DNA of 64,000 nucleotides from Microcyclospora pomicola (taxonomy: Eukaryota; Ascomycota; Dothideomycetes; Capnodiales), in contig NHNY01000011.1 of assembly GCA_002786065.1 (NCBI GenBank), forward strand, positions 62,001 to 126,000. The letters are read 5' to 3'. Position numbers and translations under genes: made by a program. A model generated the notes under the pieces. It was not told the origin of the DNA, did no database searches, and saw only the letters and a program-made list of their open reading frames with translations. Positions 29,761 through 41,414 of the stretch are shown here, one piece after another. Position 1 is the stretch's first letter, and every line of letters begins with the position of its first letter.

Positions 29761-32700
29761 CTATAGCGCTTCGGCATGGGAACCAAGACTTGAGCATCAA
29801 GACGGATCGGAGCGTGAGGATCGAAGCATGAAGATGATAACGGGTCATGATGGAGTCGAGGTCAGGACAATCGAGTCGTCTATATTCTTTGCGATCGGTA
29901 GGAAATGTCGTCAGGGCTCTTTGATCAGATCTTTGCTAATCTTGGAATCAGCCAATCGGTGCCGATCACAGAAACTCGAAATAAATGCCTGGGGTGAGAT
30001 CGATGAACCATGAACTCTTACACGACTCACGCCTGGCTATGAGATAAGCAGGTCGGTAACGGCAAGCGGCCATACGTTGCAGCTTTATGAACGACGCGAC
30101 CTGGACGACACTACATTGCGAAGTATCGAGCGCCTGCAGAACAGCAATCCTGGTCCAGAACTTGTCAAGACTATTACAAGACTTGTAAGTCTTGCCAGGA
30201 ATGTTCGTCTGCTGACAGGCGAGGTCCAAAGTCCTCACTTGCGCAAGCTCGTGTATGTGTGGATCATGCTGACCATCTCAGCCAGAGCAACTGGGACTCG
30301 TCTGCGGCCCAACGCGAGCACTCACTCAACCACGTCGATGCCCGAGCTCAATGTTCTCACCCCTCGATCACGCAGCCGGAACTTGGCAACTCGCTCGGCC
30401 TCGGCGTCGTATTAGTCCATGATTTGGAGCAGCAACTCAATGTTGGCGGACTCGACGCCGTTCCTGTCTACGACGCGCTCAACATGCATCAAATTCCGAG
30501 GGACTGCGTGGCATTCGAAGCACGATAGGAGCCTTACCTCTCCGCAGCGGTCAAGGATAAAAGTCGCGGCGCCAACGAGTCAGTCCGGTTCGGTGGCTTG
30601 TCGCAGTCCACCCGAGGGATCCATTCCCTGTTCGCCTACATAGTCTGTACCAATGTGCAGCATTGCCTGCAGATGCATATCTCCTTCGAAAAGCATGCGA
30701 GGAGGACAGCACGATTTTTCATCGCCGAGCATTGGTCCATCCAACAAGATGCACATCCGCAGAAGCTCCCATGATGACCAACAGATCTTGGCGATAGAAT
30801 CGATCCAAGTGAAATGTCCATGTTCTGGCATTCCTCGGGCTTCCTCTGCAGACCCCGAACGCAAGCAGGCTCTTTCTTATCTGCTTCGCCTCGAGACAAT
30901 CCCGATCATCCATCTTGGAAACGATCGAGCAAGATATTTGGGCTCGATCACGCCTCGATCCAGGACGATCACAAGATTGGTTCAATGCAGCCGCACAAGG
31001 GTGTTGATCGAAGTCAACGCCAATGAATAGAGAGTACCGACGGCAACAGCGACGTCGCCACTCAGACCGGCCACTGCAACAGCCCAAAGCATTGTTCATG
31101 TTTAGTGTCAGAACAAGCTTGCAAGCACCGAGCCAAATGTCAGGATTTGCCACCCAAGACGATGATTGGGTTCTGATAGACTACTCGGTCAATGCATCCT
31201 TGTCAGTCTCTTCACTGTGGTCGGATCGCACTCTCATCATGCCGAGGGACGGGCTGATTGACGAGGCGTGCTGGCGACATCGTGAAACTTGTTCATCGTC
31301 GTTGGCAATGTCGTTAGAGAGGTGGATGAACAAGATGGGGGGAATGTGGAATGAGCATTGGTGGGAACGCTGTTGAAGACGTTGAACGGGCCGTCGATCC
31401 GGGAAACGGAGGCCAACGTTGATGGACACTCGGCGAAAGATGTTGGTGGGAAGTGCTGGTGCGAGTGTTGAGAGAAAGTTTGAGGGCGCTTGAAGGAAGA
31501 GACTTCGACACAGCTTGAGCTTCCAGAGAGTATGTGTGCTGCGACAAGCAGACCAGTGCATTGACAGATGTTTCACAACGAAGCAAGTCACCGTGGCGCA
31601 CATATGCCGGGAACGGTACACAATACAGCGAGCAGGAGGGGTCACTGTACGCATTCTCTGCTTGAGCGACGTGCAAAGCTAGAAAGCGATTGAATGTGCA
31701 TACCTGACCTACATGACTCGTGATGCCCACCCTTGTCTCACTTGGGGGACTTTGATGCTGTTCTAGAAAATCAATATGGAATTTCTGTGTCGTCGATCCA
31801 TCGTTTATTAGGTAGTTAGTGAAATGCTTCATCTCAACTTCTTGACTGCGGGCCATGCCGTCTTTTGCCTCGAACGAACTCAACGGCTTTTGTCTCTCCT
31901 GGCGAGTGCGGTGTAGCTGAGCTGTTCAGGCGCTGAGATCGCTACAGCATCGCATACATAAGGTACAGATGCTGGTCAAACATGCTCGCCATGATGTTGT
32001 GATGGGTTGAGCTGATGCGGGAATTGCTTCGCAAGAACTAAGTTGATTCCAGCTTTGCACGAGCGCAGTGCACGCCTGAGGCGTGCTTCGTCACGACATC
32101 GAGATCCATCCTCAACGTGATGACGAGCATCCACAGAAGTGCACTTCCAATACATTCGTTCATCGTTTGTGCTGTGTTCAATAATCACAAAGTCAATTCG
32201 GACATCACTGCAGTGTACGACCGTCGACGGTGCTGTATAGGGTACCGGATACATGTACCGTGTGCATGTGAGTGCGAAATTTACCGCTTTGGGACGCCAG
32301 GGTCCTCCGAGGTGGAGAAGGGGGGAGACGCAGCGATACCGAGCTGTTGAAGCGTGCACGCAGAATAACGACGACGATCAGATCCATCGTGCACCGAGCT
32401 GACTCGCTGACGCAGGAGGGAAAGGCTGCGCACGGGATGGTTCAAATGAAGATGGGTCGTGGCATGGCTGAAGGGGGAAGGTTGTGATGTTTCAGGGTTG
32501 GAGGGTGTTCGGTACCGCGCAATGCGTGTGGCATCCACAACCTTATTTCTCGGCGATGGTGTGGTGTACCCTGGTCTAGCATCGACGACATGATTACAAA
32601 ATCGTGCTCTGACGCGTCCGGGACGCAGCAGGGCGGGCAGGGGTTAGAATTCCGCCACGCCTGGACGTCCTGTTTTGCGCGTTTGGAGCACGGCTGGGCC

Positions 32701-33473
32701 ACCGGACCATGTTCCGAGTGATGGCGTGCAGCACGTAGAATGCTGATCAGTCGACGCAAGCGGCCTGGAGACGGGAGACTCGACATTGCACGTTCTGATT
32801 CTCTTCGACATGGCGCGTTTGCGTTGCGGTATGTATGGGGTAGTCAGCTCTGTCTGCCGTCTCCGTCCCAGATTTTCGAGTCGCAGCCAACTCCACATGG
32901 CCTAAGATTCACGCGACGTCAAAGTCGACCAGATCGCAATCCAATACTAACGGTAGCGCGCTGAGATGGACTGGCCAGTAGCATTGTGCAATGGCGTTGC
33001 TGCTTCGTGGTGTCTGTTCCACATCATCAAGCCGGTGGCTGCTAACTTCGATGGTGTCTCCATTGTGGATTGCGCAGACGAAGGGTCTCAGACACGACCC
33101 TCGGATGCGCCACGCTGCAAGGAACGCTTGACCATGAGGCTGTCCTGACGATCGGTTTCGGTTGACTGCATGCCGTGACCCGTTACTGCTGGTGCAATAA
33201 TCTGCGTGACGGACAGCTCGTGGTGGGCGCCTGGTGCGTTAGAGTTGGGGTCGATTACTGCTTCTGGGGCCAATCTCAATTATCGGATCGGTCGCGGTCG
33301 TGTGAAGCGAGCCGCCAGGGTTGCGTGCCGTGCGACCTCTGGCGTTGGTAGAAGAAGGTCAGCATCACCCGTGTGACTGGCTTGGCAGGCGAACGTCGTC
33401 TTTCCGGCCGGGGTCTCATTCCTGTTGCTGCTGTCCATACCCAACACACTGCCTCCGGACTGCGCGCTTCAAG
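29761..33473. other. Gene-poor stretch without a supported gene
   Basis: About 3.7 kb. Open frames up to 190 codons occur on the minus strand (31314-31883, 30719-31153), but they show no domain, no consistent frame and no splice logic. They could be remains of old genes or chance. The last 150 bases are the leader of the gene at 33474. Confidence 0.5.
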
Positions 33474-35987
33474 ATGTCTTGGACTGGCGACGAGGACGAC
33501 GACGACAATCATGATTGCTTCTTCGACGCCTCACCAGGCGAGCTTGGTGCGGGCGAAGCCGCCCGCGAACAGCCAATCGCTGCCTCTGAGTCTGAGCAGC
33601 CTGTCCTCCTACCACGTCAAGATCCAGAAGACTCCTCCTCGCGACAAAGTGATCGGCCGGTCGACCGTCGTCTGCTTGCGACGAGCGACTCGTCCAGGTC
33701 GTCACCAGCCTCGACATCCAACAGAGCCACATTAAACAACCGCATCCCGCAAGTCCCCGCCATCCCGACGCGATTTCTGGACTCAGGGAGACCAGCGACC
33801 ATCATAGCACCTCCAGCCACGCGCAATCCCCTACATCACCATTCCTCGTCCGAACAGCAGTCACCATCACCACGGCCTTCATCACCATTGAAAGAGGGAA
33901 CGACTCACGCACTATTGGGAACTGGTGTTGGCGACGAAGGCTACTCCGACAGAATCGACGCGTCGCAGAGTGCGCATTCACCCCCATCCAACGACCTGGC
34001 CGGTCATGGGTCGCTGAAACCTGCTACGACGATCGCGACCACAACATCCTCACTACACTCTCCAACCCCGCCATTGTTGCCTTCTCGCCCGTCCTCCTCA
34101 CACGCGGAATCGCGATCGGCGACCACGAAAGCACGGCGGAAATCCCTCCCCGCCCACGCGCATAAACCCACGCTCGATCTCCTCGAGCTGCCACGCTCTC
34201 CCGAACGACCGACAACATCCAACATGTCACGACGGAGTAGGGTCGGAGAGAATGACCCTTTCCTTGAATTGGCGCAAGATGAGCCCAGCGCGGGATACCG
34301 GCACACAGATCGTAGCGAGCGCATCGCAACGCGACTGTCAATCTCCTACAAGCGAAGGTCTCTTCCCCCGGGTTCGGCCCTTGCTCTTGCGCTGGAGAGA
34401 AATGCCGGCAATACACACGACTATACATCCATGCGAGCTGGTTCAGTGAACCATGACTCTTCTGGTCGCTCTGACCGTTACCGCACACCATCAAATGCAC
34501 TACCTCGCGATTACGATACAAGCAGTGTGTCCGGCCGCTCTATGTCAGGTCGTGCCAATCGATTCGCCGGTGTTTCAGATCGTTCGATGCCTCCGTCGCG
34601 TCTGGCTGAGCGGCTGCGATCGCCTGAATATGCGGAGCGACGGCAGTCGTTTGGCAGTACGCCACCCCAGTCGCACTCTTTTGGCCAGCCAACTCTTCCC
34701 AGTACTAGAGAGCAGGAACCATCCAACGACTCCCCGCCGGAAAGTTCGGATGCAAGGCGATCACCTCAAGAGTCGGCTTCGGGTGATTCGCAGACGGCTG
34801 ATACTGTTTGGGACGAGTTGGATGACTTGAAATCTCGGATCAAGAAGCTTGAGCTCACGGGCAAGTTGCCGTCTTCTTCCCATGCCGCGATATCTGGGGA
34901 GCAGGTAGAACGACCAAGAACAGCAACCACCGCTCCTACAACGATCGACTCTTCGCCGAAACGCGAACAAAAGCCCGAAGCAGAGTCTGTGACCTCACCG
35001 CGAGCTGAACGAGCTCCATCCACACCGAACACTACAACTCTACATCCCTTCCTTCACTCCGCGCTAGCCAAGGCTAAACCATTGCTCCACCCTTCCTTGT
35101 ATCGATCACTAGAAGCCAGTGCCAACGATGCGCTAGCAATGGCGGTGTTGTCTGGTGCAGGCGCACAGGGATCCTCGTCTGGCAGTAGTACCACTGCGTC
35201 TGATAGGGTCTTGAAACGCAAGGCCGATTCGATGTGTCGCAACGTCACGGACCTCTGCCTCGCACTATGTGATGGGAAACATGAGCCAAGGATTGCCAGT
35301 CACTCTCCCATCGTGGTGAGTCCGCCACCCATGGGAGGCGGGCCCAGTATCCGCCACTCGCGCAGCATCATCAGCAATGATGGCAATAAAGGTCGTCCGA
35401 TGAGCCGCCTGGAAGCGCGACGAAGCAGCATTCTCGGACCGCATGGTGGCAGCAGCTTTGGCCTCAGTCCTCGCGTCGGTGGCGATGATATTTCTGGATC
35501 CGAGGCAGAATCGGTGCCTTCACGAACACATGATCTGCGTCGTGTGAGCCGCGCTAGCAGCCGGCTGCGACCAGCACGCACCAGATATGAGGACGTCAGT
35601 TGCGACGAAGATCCCACGATACGCCCACTGTCACGAGCCATGACGAACGTGAGCAGTTTCCGGGGCGGCTCTGACCGACACCGTGAGCTTGGCCTCACTG
35701 ACGCTCCACGGCGCTCTCCAAGTCTGCGTGAGACCGTCATCAACCGTCGGGCGAGTGCCTCCCATGACGGTCTGGAAGAAATTCGTCCTCTCTCCCGCGT
35801 CACTTCCATGCCTGTGGAGCAAGCCCGCAGGAGAAACACGGAACATTATGTGACGCCCGTGATGGAGGAAGAAGACACCGACGAGCACGACGAAGTCCAA
35901 GTGCTCACCCAGCCTAAGCGACGGATAGATTCCTTCGCAGCCAGCACCCATGCCTCAGCCCGACGCTCGGCCGACCTACGAGCATGA
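33474..35987 (+). CDS. Large disordered protein with one short conserved helix region
   Basis: Intronless, 837 residues from the ATG at 33474 (MSWTGDEDDDDNHD). An upstream in-frame ATG at 33321 would add a Cys-rich stretch that looks like leader. Nearly the whole protein is Ser/Pro/Arg-rich and disordered, with many SP and RxxS sites. Two ordered islands stand out: TVWDELDDLKSRIKKLELTG, a short amphipathic coiled coil, and the region HPFLHSALAKAKPLLHPSLY running to CRNVTDLCLALCDGKHE, likely helical. From memory, proteins with this WDELDDLKSRI island are conserved in filamentous ascomycetes and often carry the misleading name LPXTG-motif cell wall anchor protein. No sorting signal is present here. 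Function is unknown; heavy phosphorylation and a scaffold role are inferences. Confidence 0.75.
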   Translation: MSWTGDEDDDDNHDCFFDASPGELGAGEAAREQPIAASESEQPVLLPRQDPEDSSSRQSDRPVDRRLLATSDSSRSSPASTSNRATLNNRIPQVPAIPTRFLDSGRPATIIAPPATRNPLHHHSSSEQQSPSPRPSSPLKEGTTHALLGTGVGDEGYSDRIDASQSAHSPPSNDLAGHGSLKPATTIATTTSSLHSPTPPLLPSRPSSSHAESRSATTKARRKSLPAHAHKPTLDLLELPRSPERPTTSNMSRRSRVGENDPFLELAQDEPSAGYRHTDRSERIATRLSISYKRRSLPPGSALALALERNAGNTHDYTSMRAGSVNHDSSGRSDRYRTPSNALPRDYDTSSVSGRSMSGRANRFAGVSDRSMPPSRLAERLRSPEYAERRQSFGSTPPQSHSFGQPTLPSTREQEPSNDSPPESSDARRSPQESASGDSQTADTVWDELDDLKSRIKKLELTGKLPSSSHAAISGEQVERPRTATTAPTTIDSSPKREQKPEAESVTSPRAERAPSTPNTTTLHPFLHSALAKAKPLLHPSLYRSLEASANDALAMAVLSGAGAQGSSSGSSTTASDRVLKRKADSMCRNVTDLCLALCDGKHEPRIASHSPIVVSPPPMGGGPSIRHSRSIISNDGNKGRPMSRLEARRSSILGPHGGSSFGLSPRVGGDDISGSEAESVPSRTHDLRRVSRASSRLRPARTRYEDVSCDEDPTIRPLSRAMTNVSSFRGGSDRHRELGLTDAPRRSPSLRETVINRRASASHDGLEEIRPLSRVTSMPVEQARRRNTEHYVTPVMEEEDTDEHDEVQVLTQPKRRIDSFAASTHASARRSADLRA

Positions 35988-38789
35988 CACAACAACGCAA
36001 CTTCGCTGTTGAATTGTCATGTCATTTTGTACTTTAATGCCATTGCGTTTTACGATGACCCATAACCAGTCAGCATGCTTCATGATCCGTCTTGCGATTT
36101 TCACTTCGACAACGAGCAAGGTGTTTGTCTATTGCTTTTATGGGTAGAGCGGCGTTCTCATGAATCGAGGAATGGAAAATATGCTTGCGGGAATAGACAT
36201 AATCCGGGCCTCTCATGCTCAGGTATATACACTGGGCGCCAGGCAGGTTGCCCAGCCTCATAGAGGTGTGATGCTGTATACTTTACCGAATGTCACAATT
36301 ATTGTACCTTTTCACACCGCATTCATTGAATTACGTGATGCGTGGTTCTACACATATCTACCTCTATGCGATATGTTGGGATGAGCTTTCTTTCCTGTCA
36401 TGAATTGGTGCTGGAGCTAGTCTTTGTAGTAGTATAGATATCAGATGTACACGATGTCGGTGTTGAACTGTTCATCTTCGACACGAATGCAGTATATCTC
36501 ATAGTCATGTCCATACATAAACGGAACTTGCCGTGTAGTTGGTGCTATGGTCGGAGGACAAGTCCAGAAATGACACATCGGCCGGGGGAAATGAGACGGA
36601 CAGATTCCGGGGGGGATATTTTTGGGGCATGGAGCAGCAGGGGTCGATCATCGCCTGTACGTACTACTGTACAGTCAGGGATGCAAGGTATGAATTGAGG
36701 CGTCCAGTTCCTCGCTGGGCCTAAGGATCTCACATGTGCCGTGATTATTATTGCGTGATAATTTCAGGTGCATATGGTGGGACTTTGAGAGAGGAGAGAG
36801 TTAGGTAGGGGGAGGAGACGGCGGTAAAATATAGGCTGGTGATGCTCCCTCATGACCAGTCGACGGTGGATATGATCGTCTATATACTCCTGTGCGGTAC
36901 ATGCAGGCGATCATGTGTCAGTGTGTAACGCCCATAGCAGATCCAGCCTATATGCGTACGTATGCCATCATCAACCACCGACACATCCAAGACCAACGAG
37001 CGTCGGAAATGCTGGAGAAGAAAGCTCCAGGACACTCGCTTCTCTCTCTCTGTCTCTCCCTCCACCCCAACTCTACTGCCTCACCAACGTGAACTTTCCC
37101 TTGTGCTGGGTCCGCCCGTCTGAACCCGAAACCGACCCAGCGTCGGATGCGTGTTGGTGTCGTCGCCGGTGCGCGGGAGCCAGCGGCCGCCCGCATCCAC
37201 ACATGGCCGCCCAATCTTTTCCTTTCCCCACCGTGTATCATGTCCCGCATGCAGACAAGCTCCCCCAGCTATTCTTAGTCCGCCGTCGCCCGCGCTACAG
37301 TACCTTAACCTCGCTCTCGCGCCCGCTTGGGCCAGCCACGCTCCCTCCCCAAACCCTTCTTTCCGCCCGCTGCACAACGATCGCTTCGGTTTTCATCCAC
37401 GCTCACGGCCGTCACTTGCGTCTGCTTCGTCCTCCTCCACCGACGGCCTCGCGCTCTACTCGACCTCCCTCCCTTCGACTGGCGATCGACCGCACGTTAC
37501 GAGTGTGCTGCATTCGCCTCACGCTGCCTTGTTGCGCCCCCCCCCGACGACCACTTTCCACGTCAACCGCATAACTTCCGCAATCCCCCGTCGATATCGC
37601 AGCAACGTGTGCTGCTCTTGGTTCTGGACGCCGACGACCTGTTCAAATCACTTTCGAACTTTCGACATTCTCTTCTGAAACGCTTCGCCTTCGAAAGCCA
37701 CCACTCGATTGTAGGTGGGGAAAGCTGGAGACCGCAAAAGTTCATTGAGAGCCTGGGTTTGAGGACACTGGCATAATATACACATTTCGTGCGGACTTCA
37801 ATAGTCGCGAGTCCTCGATCAAGCGTACCTCTGGACAGGCCGCCCAGTCGTGACCTTCGTCGCTCTACTACTCCCAGCACATTCGAAGCGCGCCGCCTAG
37901 GAAGTTCTGCATCTATAAGCTCGCTGCAAGCATCTCGGTCACCGCTTCAATACACCACGTAAGACCACCCCGCCCTGCCGATCCACCAGCAAAGAAACCA
38001 AGAAAATTTGTGGCATCGCGCACGCCGCTTGCTGCAGCGAGCTCTGCGTCTTGCACTCTCGCCCGTGACGATCTTCGGTGGCTACAGCTCTAAGCGGGCT
38101 GATTGGCTGACAGGGTATCTAGAGCGGCAAGCCGAGTCATTTGATTGGCGCGATCACCTGCACGCACTTCAGGCCTGCCCACACTGCACCTCTGCCAGCT
38201 TCATTTCTTCTTCCATTGGTCTTCCCTTCTCCTTCTCGACTCTTGCGAGCGTCTACGTGCATCGCTCAGCACCGACAACGCTCGCAGTCTCGACTTTCCC
38301 ATCCTTTGGCTTCGCAGCCAACATCTGTTGCGACACGGCACCATCGTAACCCCCCGCGGCGATTGATACTAAGAAAAGATCACGTCGCCATCGCATTCAT
38401 TACCGCACCGCCAGTCTACTGGTTCACGACCCAGCACCGCTCACCTGTGCCACTCAGCGGCTGCGAGATCTGGCATCTCCACCACTAACATCTTCTTCCT
38501 GGTGAAGACTGCCGGTACGTACAAACACCTCCTGTCCATGCGCGCCACCGTCTGCATCCGCTGCCCCGGCGTCTTGCCATTTCCAGATACTCTGGTGTGG
38601 AGTGCTTCTCCAAGCGCTCTTGACTCCGCCTGTGTTTGTAACAACTTCTTCCTACTTTGACCTGTTTCCTTGCCGCAATCTCTCACAATCATCTCTATCG
38701 TTCTGTCTTGTCTGTCTTGCTGGTTCAAGATTGCTTGACACGCATTAATTTTCCTCCGAACATCAGCCAAAGCTGTTCACACGACTGAC
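35988..38789. promoter_or_regulatory. Long intergenic region upstream of the phosphatase
   Basis: About 2.8 kb. From about 37000 the sequence is strongly C/T-rich on the plus strand, typical of long fungal promoters and leaders. Open frames at 36915-37574 and 37327-37776 follow this bias and show no domain. A GTACGT donor-like site near 38516 could start a leader intron. Confidence 0.5.
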
Positions 38790-41414
38790 ATGTCCATGAC
38801 CAGATCCTTGACTGTGATCCGGCAAGCTAATACTGCTTTAACTTCCACCTCACTCGCAATCACCAACAGTTCTGATGGATGCTTCTGGCCGGAACGAAAA
38901 ATGACCGACCACTCATCCCCCGAAGCTTCTTTGTTTTCCCCGCGTCCGCATATTCTGACCTTTCCTTCCACATCAACCATGCCACATGCTCGTGAGCAAA
39001 TCAACGACCTCAGTCCGGCATTATCTTCGGCGTCGCCGTCCACCAAACCGCACGCATTGTCAGAGTATCCGGGAGGATATCCGAAATTTCACCATCATAC
39101 CATCAGCGAAGGCTCGAACGACTCGTCACCTACGACGACCATCTCAACAGTCGACGACTCTAGTGCCACGGAGCCGTCGCCGGGATCTTCTCCCGAATCC
39201 CCGCCGCCGTCTACATTTGCTGTCGGTATGCTTCGACCACGTACAGCGGACGAGGCCGGACATGCATTCTTTGAGCTCCAGAAACAGCCTCCTCCGAGGA
39301 AGGGTCGAAATCTCAAAGGTCTTGCAGTCAACACAGCGCGCCAGCCAGGTCAAAAAGCAGCATCTACCACAAGCCTGGCGCTCGCACCCGCCAAGCAAGA
39401 TGTCCTCGCTAGCTTGTCCTCTCCGAGCTTCATCAAGCTGCCCCCTGCACCGAAAACAAAGAAGCGGCCCAGCAATCTGGGTCTCACCTTGTTGACACCA
39501 GGTGCTGGCAACAAAGCTCCGCCTGAAGAGATCCGCCTGTCAATTCCTCCCACACCTGCATTCGGCAGACCGACTCTGCGACACTTCCAATCGTCTCCAT
39601 CCCTCCCTGCTTTTCCCGGCCTCGGCATGAGAGCATCGACATCACATGCTCAAATGCCTTCTACCCTGCAAACAATCCTATCGCCGATTGAGCCATCACG
39701 GCAAAGTGTGCTTTCGGAAGAGGAGGATGAGCAGAACTTCGATGTACCTCTGTCACGAGAGAAGAAGCCAGAAGCGTACCCCAACGGACCAATCACCGTT
39801 TATGATCCCAGCATCGATCTCTACCTCGAGCCTACCGCAGCGGAATGCCGGCAGTATGATGTGATCATGAACGTGGCGAACGAGGTTCGAAACCCTTTCC
39901 TCACATATGATGAGCCTGATCCGACAGCAAAGGGCATTCGTGTGGACGGTGGGGGTGGGATACAGCTTGCGCCGAAGCGCGCACAGCTTTCTGTGATCTC
40001 GGACGCTAGTATGCCGACCACACATGAGAGCTCTCCTACCACACCAAAGGCGACGCCGCTCAACACCCAATTCCCGCCTGATCTCCCGACCGTGGCTTCC
40101 AACGATCCTGAGTACATTCACATCAAGTGGGATCACAACAGCGACATCGTTCCTGACCTATTACGGCTGGTCAAGCTGATCGACGACAAAGTGCAAGAAA
40201 AGAAGCGTGTGCTCATACACTGCCAATGCGGAGTCAGTCGGTCTGCAAGTCTTCTGGTTGCCTATGGTCTGTATAAGAACCCTTCCTTGAGTGTGCAAGA
40301 AGCATACGATACGGTGAAGAAGCGAAGCAAGTGGATCGGTCCCAACATGAACTTGATCATGCAGCTTCAAGAGTTTAGAACCAGTCTGGCGCGAGGTGGC
40401 GTGCTACCTGGCGATCGTGGCATGTCGCCCATCACTCCAAGCTCGGCTTACCGAGAATGGCGTGGACCATTCTCTTCCGATCCTTCTAGCCCTCAGTCGC
40501 AGAATGGTCCGTTGTCATCTGACTTGGATCGCACATCAAACCCATTGCCAGCGTCGGCGAGTGCCATCAGCCCCGGTCCATCCTCTGCTCCTTCGGGTCT
40601 GCCATGGCCCGACATTGGGCCACATGGGTCGAACGCACAGACGACACAGACAGCAATTCCTCATTCCGTACCATCGACTACGGCATACGTGGATCCATCT
40701 GGCCACGTAGTGCCAGTACTCAGCCTAACATCAAATCTCACATCGGCTCCTCAGCTTTCGAGCTTGCAAACAGCGCCGCCGGCCTTCATCACTGAAGAGC
40801 AGGATTCTATCACACCGACCGAGGCGCTCGCATCACCGAGGTCGGAGCACTTCGCAATGAACTCACTTCATCCCTCACACACGAGCGACGCTGCCGACAG
40901 CTTTGGTTTGATGTCACCGACCACTACCCAATTCTCCACGTCTCCATTCGATCGCTCAGCACTCTTGGCCTCCTTAGGCATGGGCTCTGTACGAGAACAT
41001 GAGGAAGCCCCACGGCGATCTTTGACACTCCAGCCTGCCACCCAAGAGAGCCCGTCACCTCACTTGCAGCCGCCTCCTGGTCGCCGCCTCCGTGGCAAAA
41101 TCTCATCCCCAACCTTACGACAGCAGCAGGAGTTGCAGAGCTTGCAGGCCAAGATCGAAGCCTCCTTGCCTCTCCGTTCGAAGCGCTCGCTGGGCGGCTT
41201 ATCGACTGGAGTGAATAACATGGACGACGCGCCAATGTCTCCTCGAGTGATGGAGTTCACCAAGAACCCCTTTGCGCTATCACTCCCGCTACCCACCTCG
41301 GTACCATCACATACCTCGCCGGGCGACCCGTCTCCGAGTACGTACGAGGATCCTCGAAGTCCCGCGCAGTTGGGCGTGAGTCCCATCACGAGGAGCATCC
41401 TGGACGCGTTATGA
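38790..41414 (+). CDS. Dual-specificity protein phosphatase, Msg5-like
   Basis: Intronless, 874 residues from the ATG at 38790; an in-frame ATG at 38901 (MTDHSSPEASLFSPRPHILT) is an equally plausible start. The N-terminal third is disordered and Ser/Pro-rich. The catalytic domain runs from about 325 to 535: VYDPSIDLYLEPTAAECRQY, then YIHIKWDHNSDIVPDL. The active-site loop HCQCGVSRSAS has Cys478 as nucleophile and Arg484, and the domain ends WIGPNMNLIMQLQEF. The whole HCx5R loop is intact. A long disordered tail follows. Such enzymes remove phosphate from both Thr and Tyr of MAP kinases. In yeast, Msg5 acts on Fus3 and Slt2, and the flanking disordered regions hold kinase docking sites. The exact target here is not shown. 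A cell-wall-type MAPKK gene lies about 10 kb downstream. Confidence 0.88.
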   Translation: MSMTRSLTVIRQANTALTSTSLAITNSSDGCFWPERKMTDHSSPEASLFSPRPHILTFPSTSTMPHAREQINDLSPALSSASPSTKPHALSEYPGGYPKFHHHTISEGSNDSSPTTTISTVDDSSATEPSPGSSPESPPPSTFAVGMLRPRTADEAGHAFFELQKQPPPRKGRNLKGLAVNTARQPGQKAASTTSLALAPAKQDVLASLSSPSFIKLPPAPKTKKRPSNLGLTLLTPGAGNKAPPEEIRLSIPPTPAFGRPTLRHFQSSPSLPAFPGLGMRASTSHAQMPSTLQTILSPIEPSRQSVLSEEEDEQNFDVPLSREKKPEAYPNGPITVYDPSIDLYLEPTAAECRQYDVIMNVANEVRNPFLTYDEPDPTAKGIRVDGGGGIQLAPKRAQLSVISDASMPTTHESSPTTPKATPLNTQFPPDLPTVASNDPEYIHIKWDHNSDIVPDLLRLVKLIDDKVQEKKRVLIHCQCGVSRSASLLVAYGLYKNPSLSVQEAYDTVKKRSKWIGPNMNLIMQLQEFRTSLARGGVLPGDRGMSPITPSSAYREWRGPFSSDPSSPQSQNGPLSSDLDRTSNPLPASASAISPGPSSAPSGLPWPDIGPHGSNAQTTQTAIPHSVPSTTAYVDPSGHVVPVLSLTSNLTSAPQLSSLQTAPPAFITEEQDSITPTEALASPRSEHFAMNSLHPSHTSDAADSFGLMSPTTTQFSTSPFDRSALLASLGMGSVREHEEAPRRSLTLQPATQESPSPHLQPPPGRRLRGKISSPTLRQQQELQSLQAKIEASLPLRSKRSLGGLSTGVNNMDDAPMSPRVMEFTKNPFALSLPLPTSVPSHTSPGDPSPSTYEDPRSPAQLGVSPITRSILDAL

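Noticed and set aside
30719-31883. Minus-strand frames of 144 and 189 codons in the gene-poor stretch
   Set aside because: I looked for HET, transposase, polymerase and BTB motifs and found none. Frames do not join through credible splice sites.
36915-37776. Overlapping plus-strand frames of 150-219 codons
   Set aside because: They follow the C/T bias of a promoter region, are Ser/Pro/Arg-rich and show no domain.
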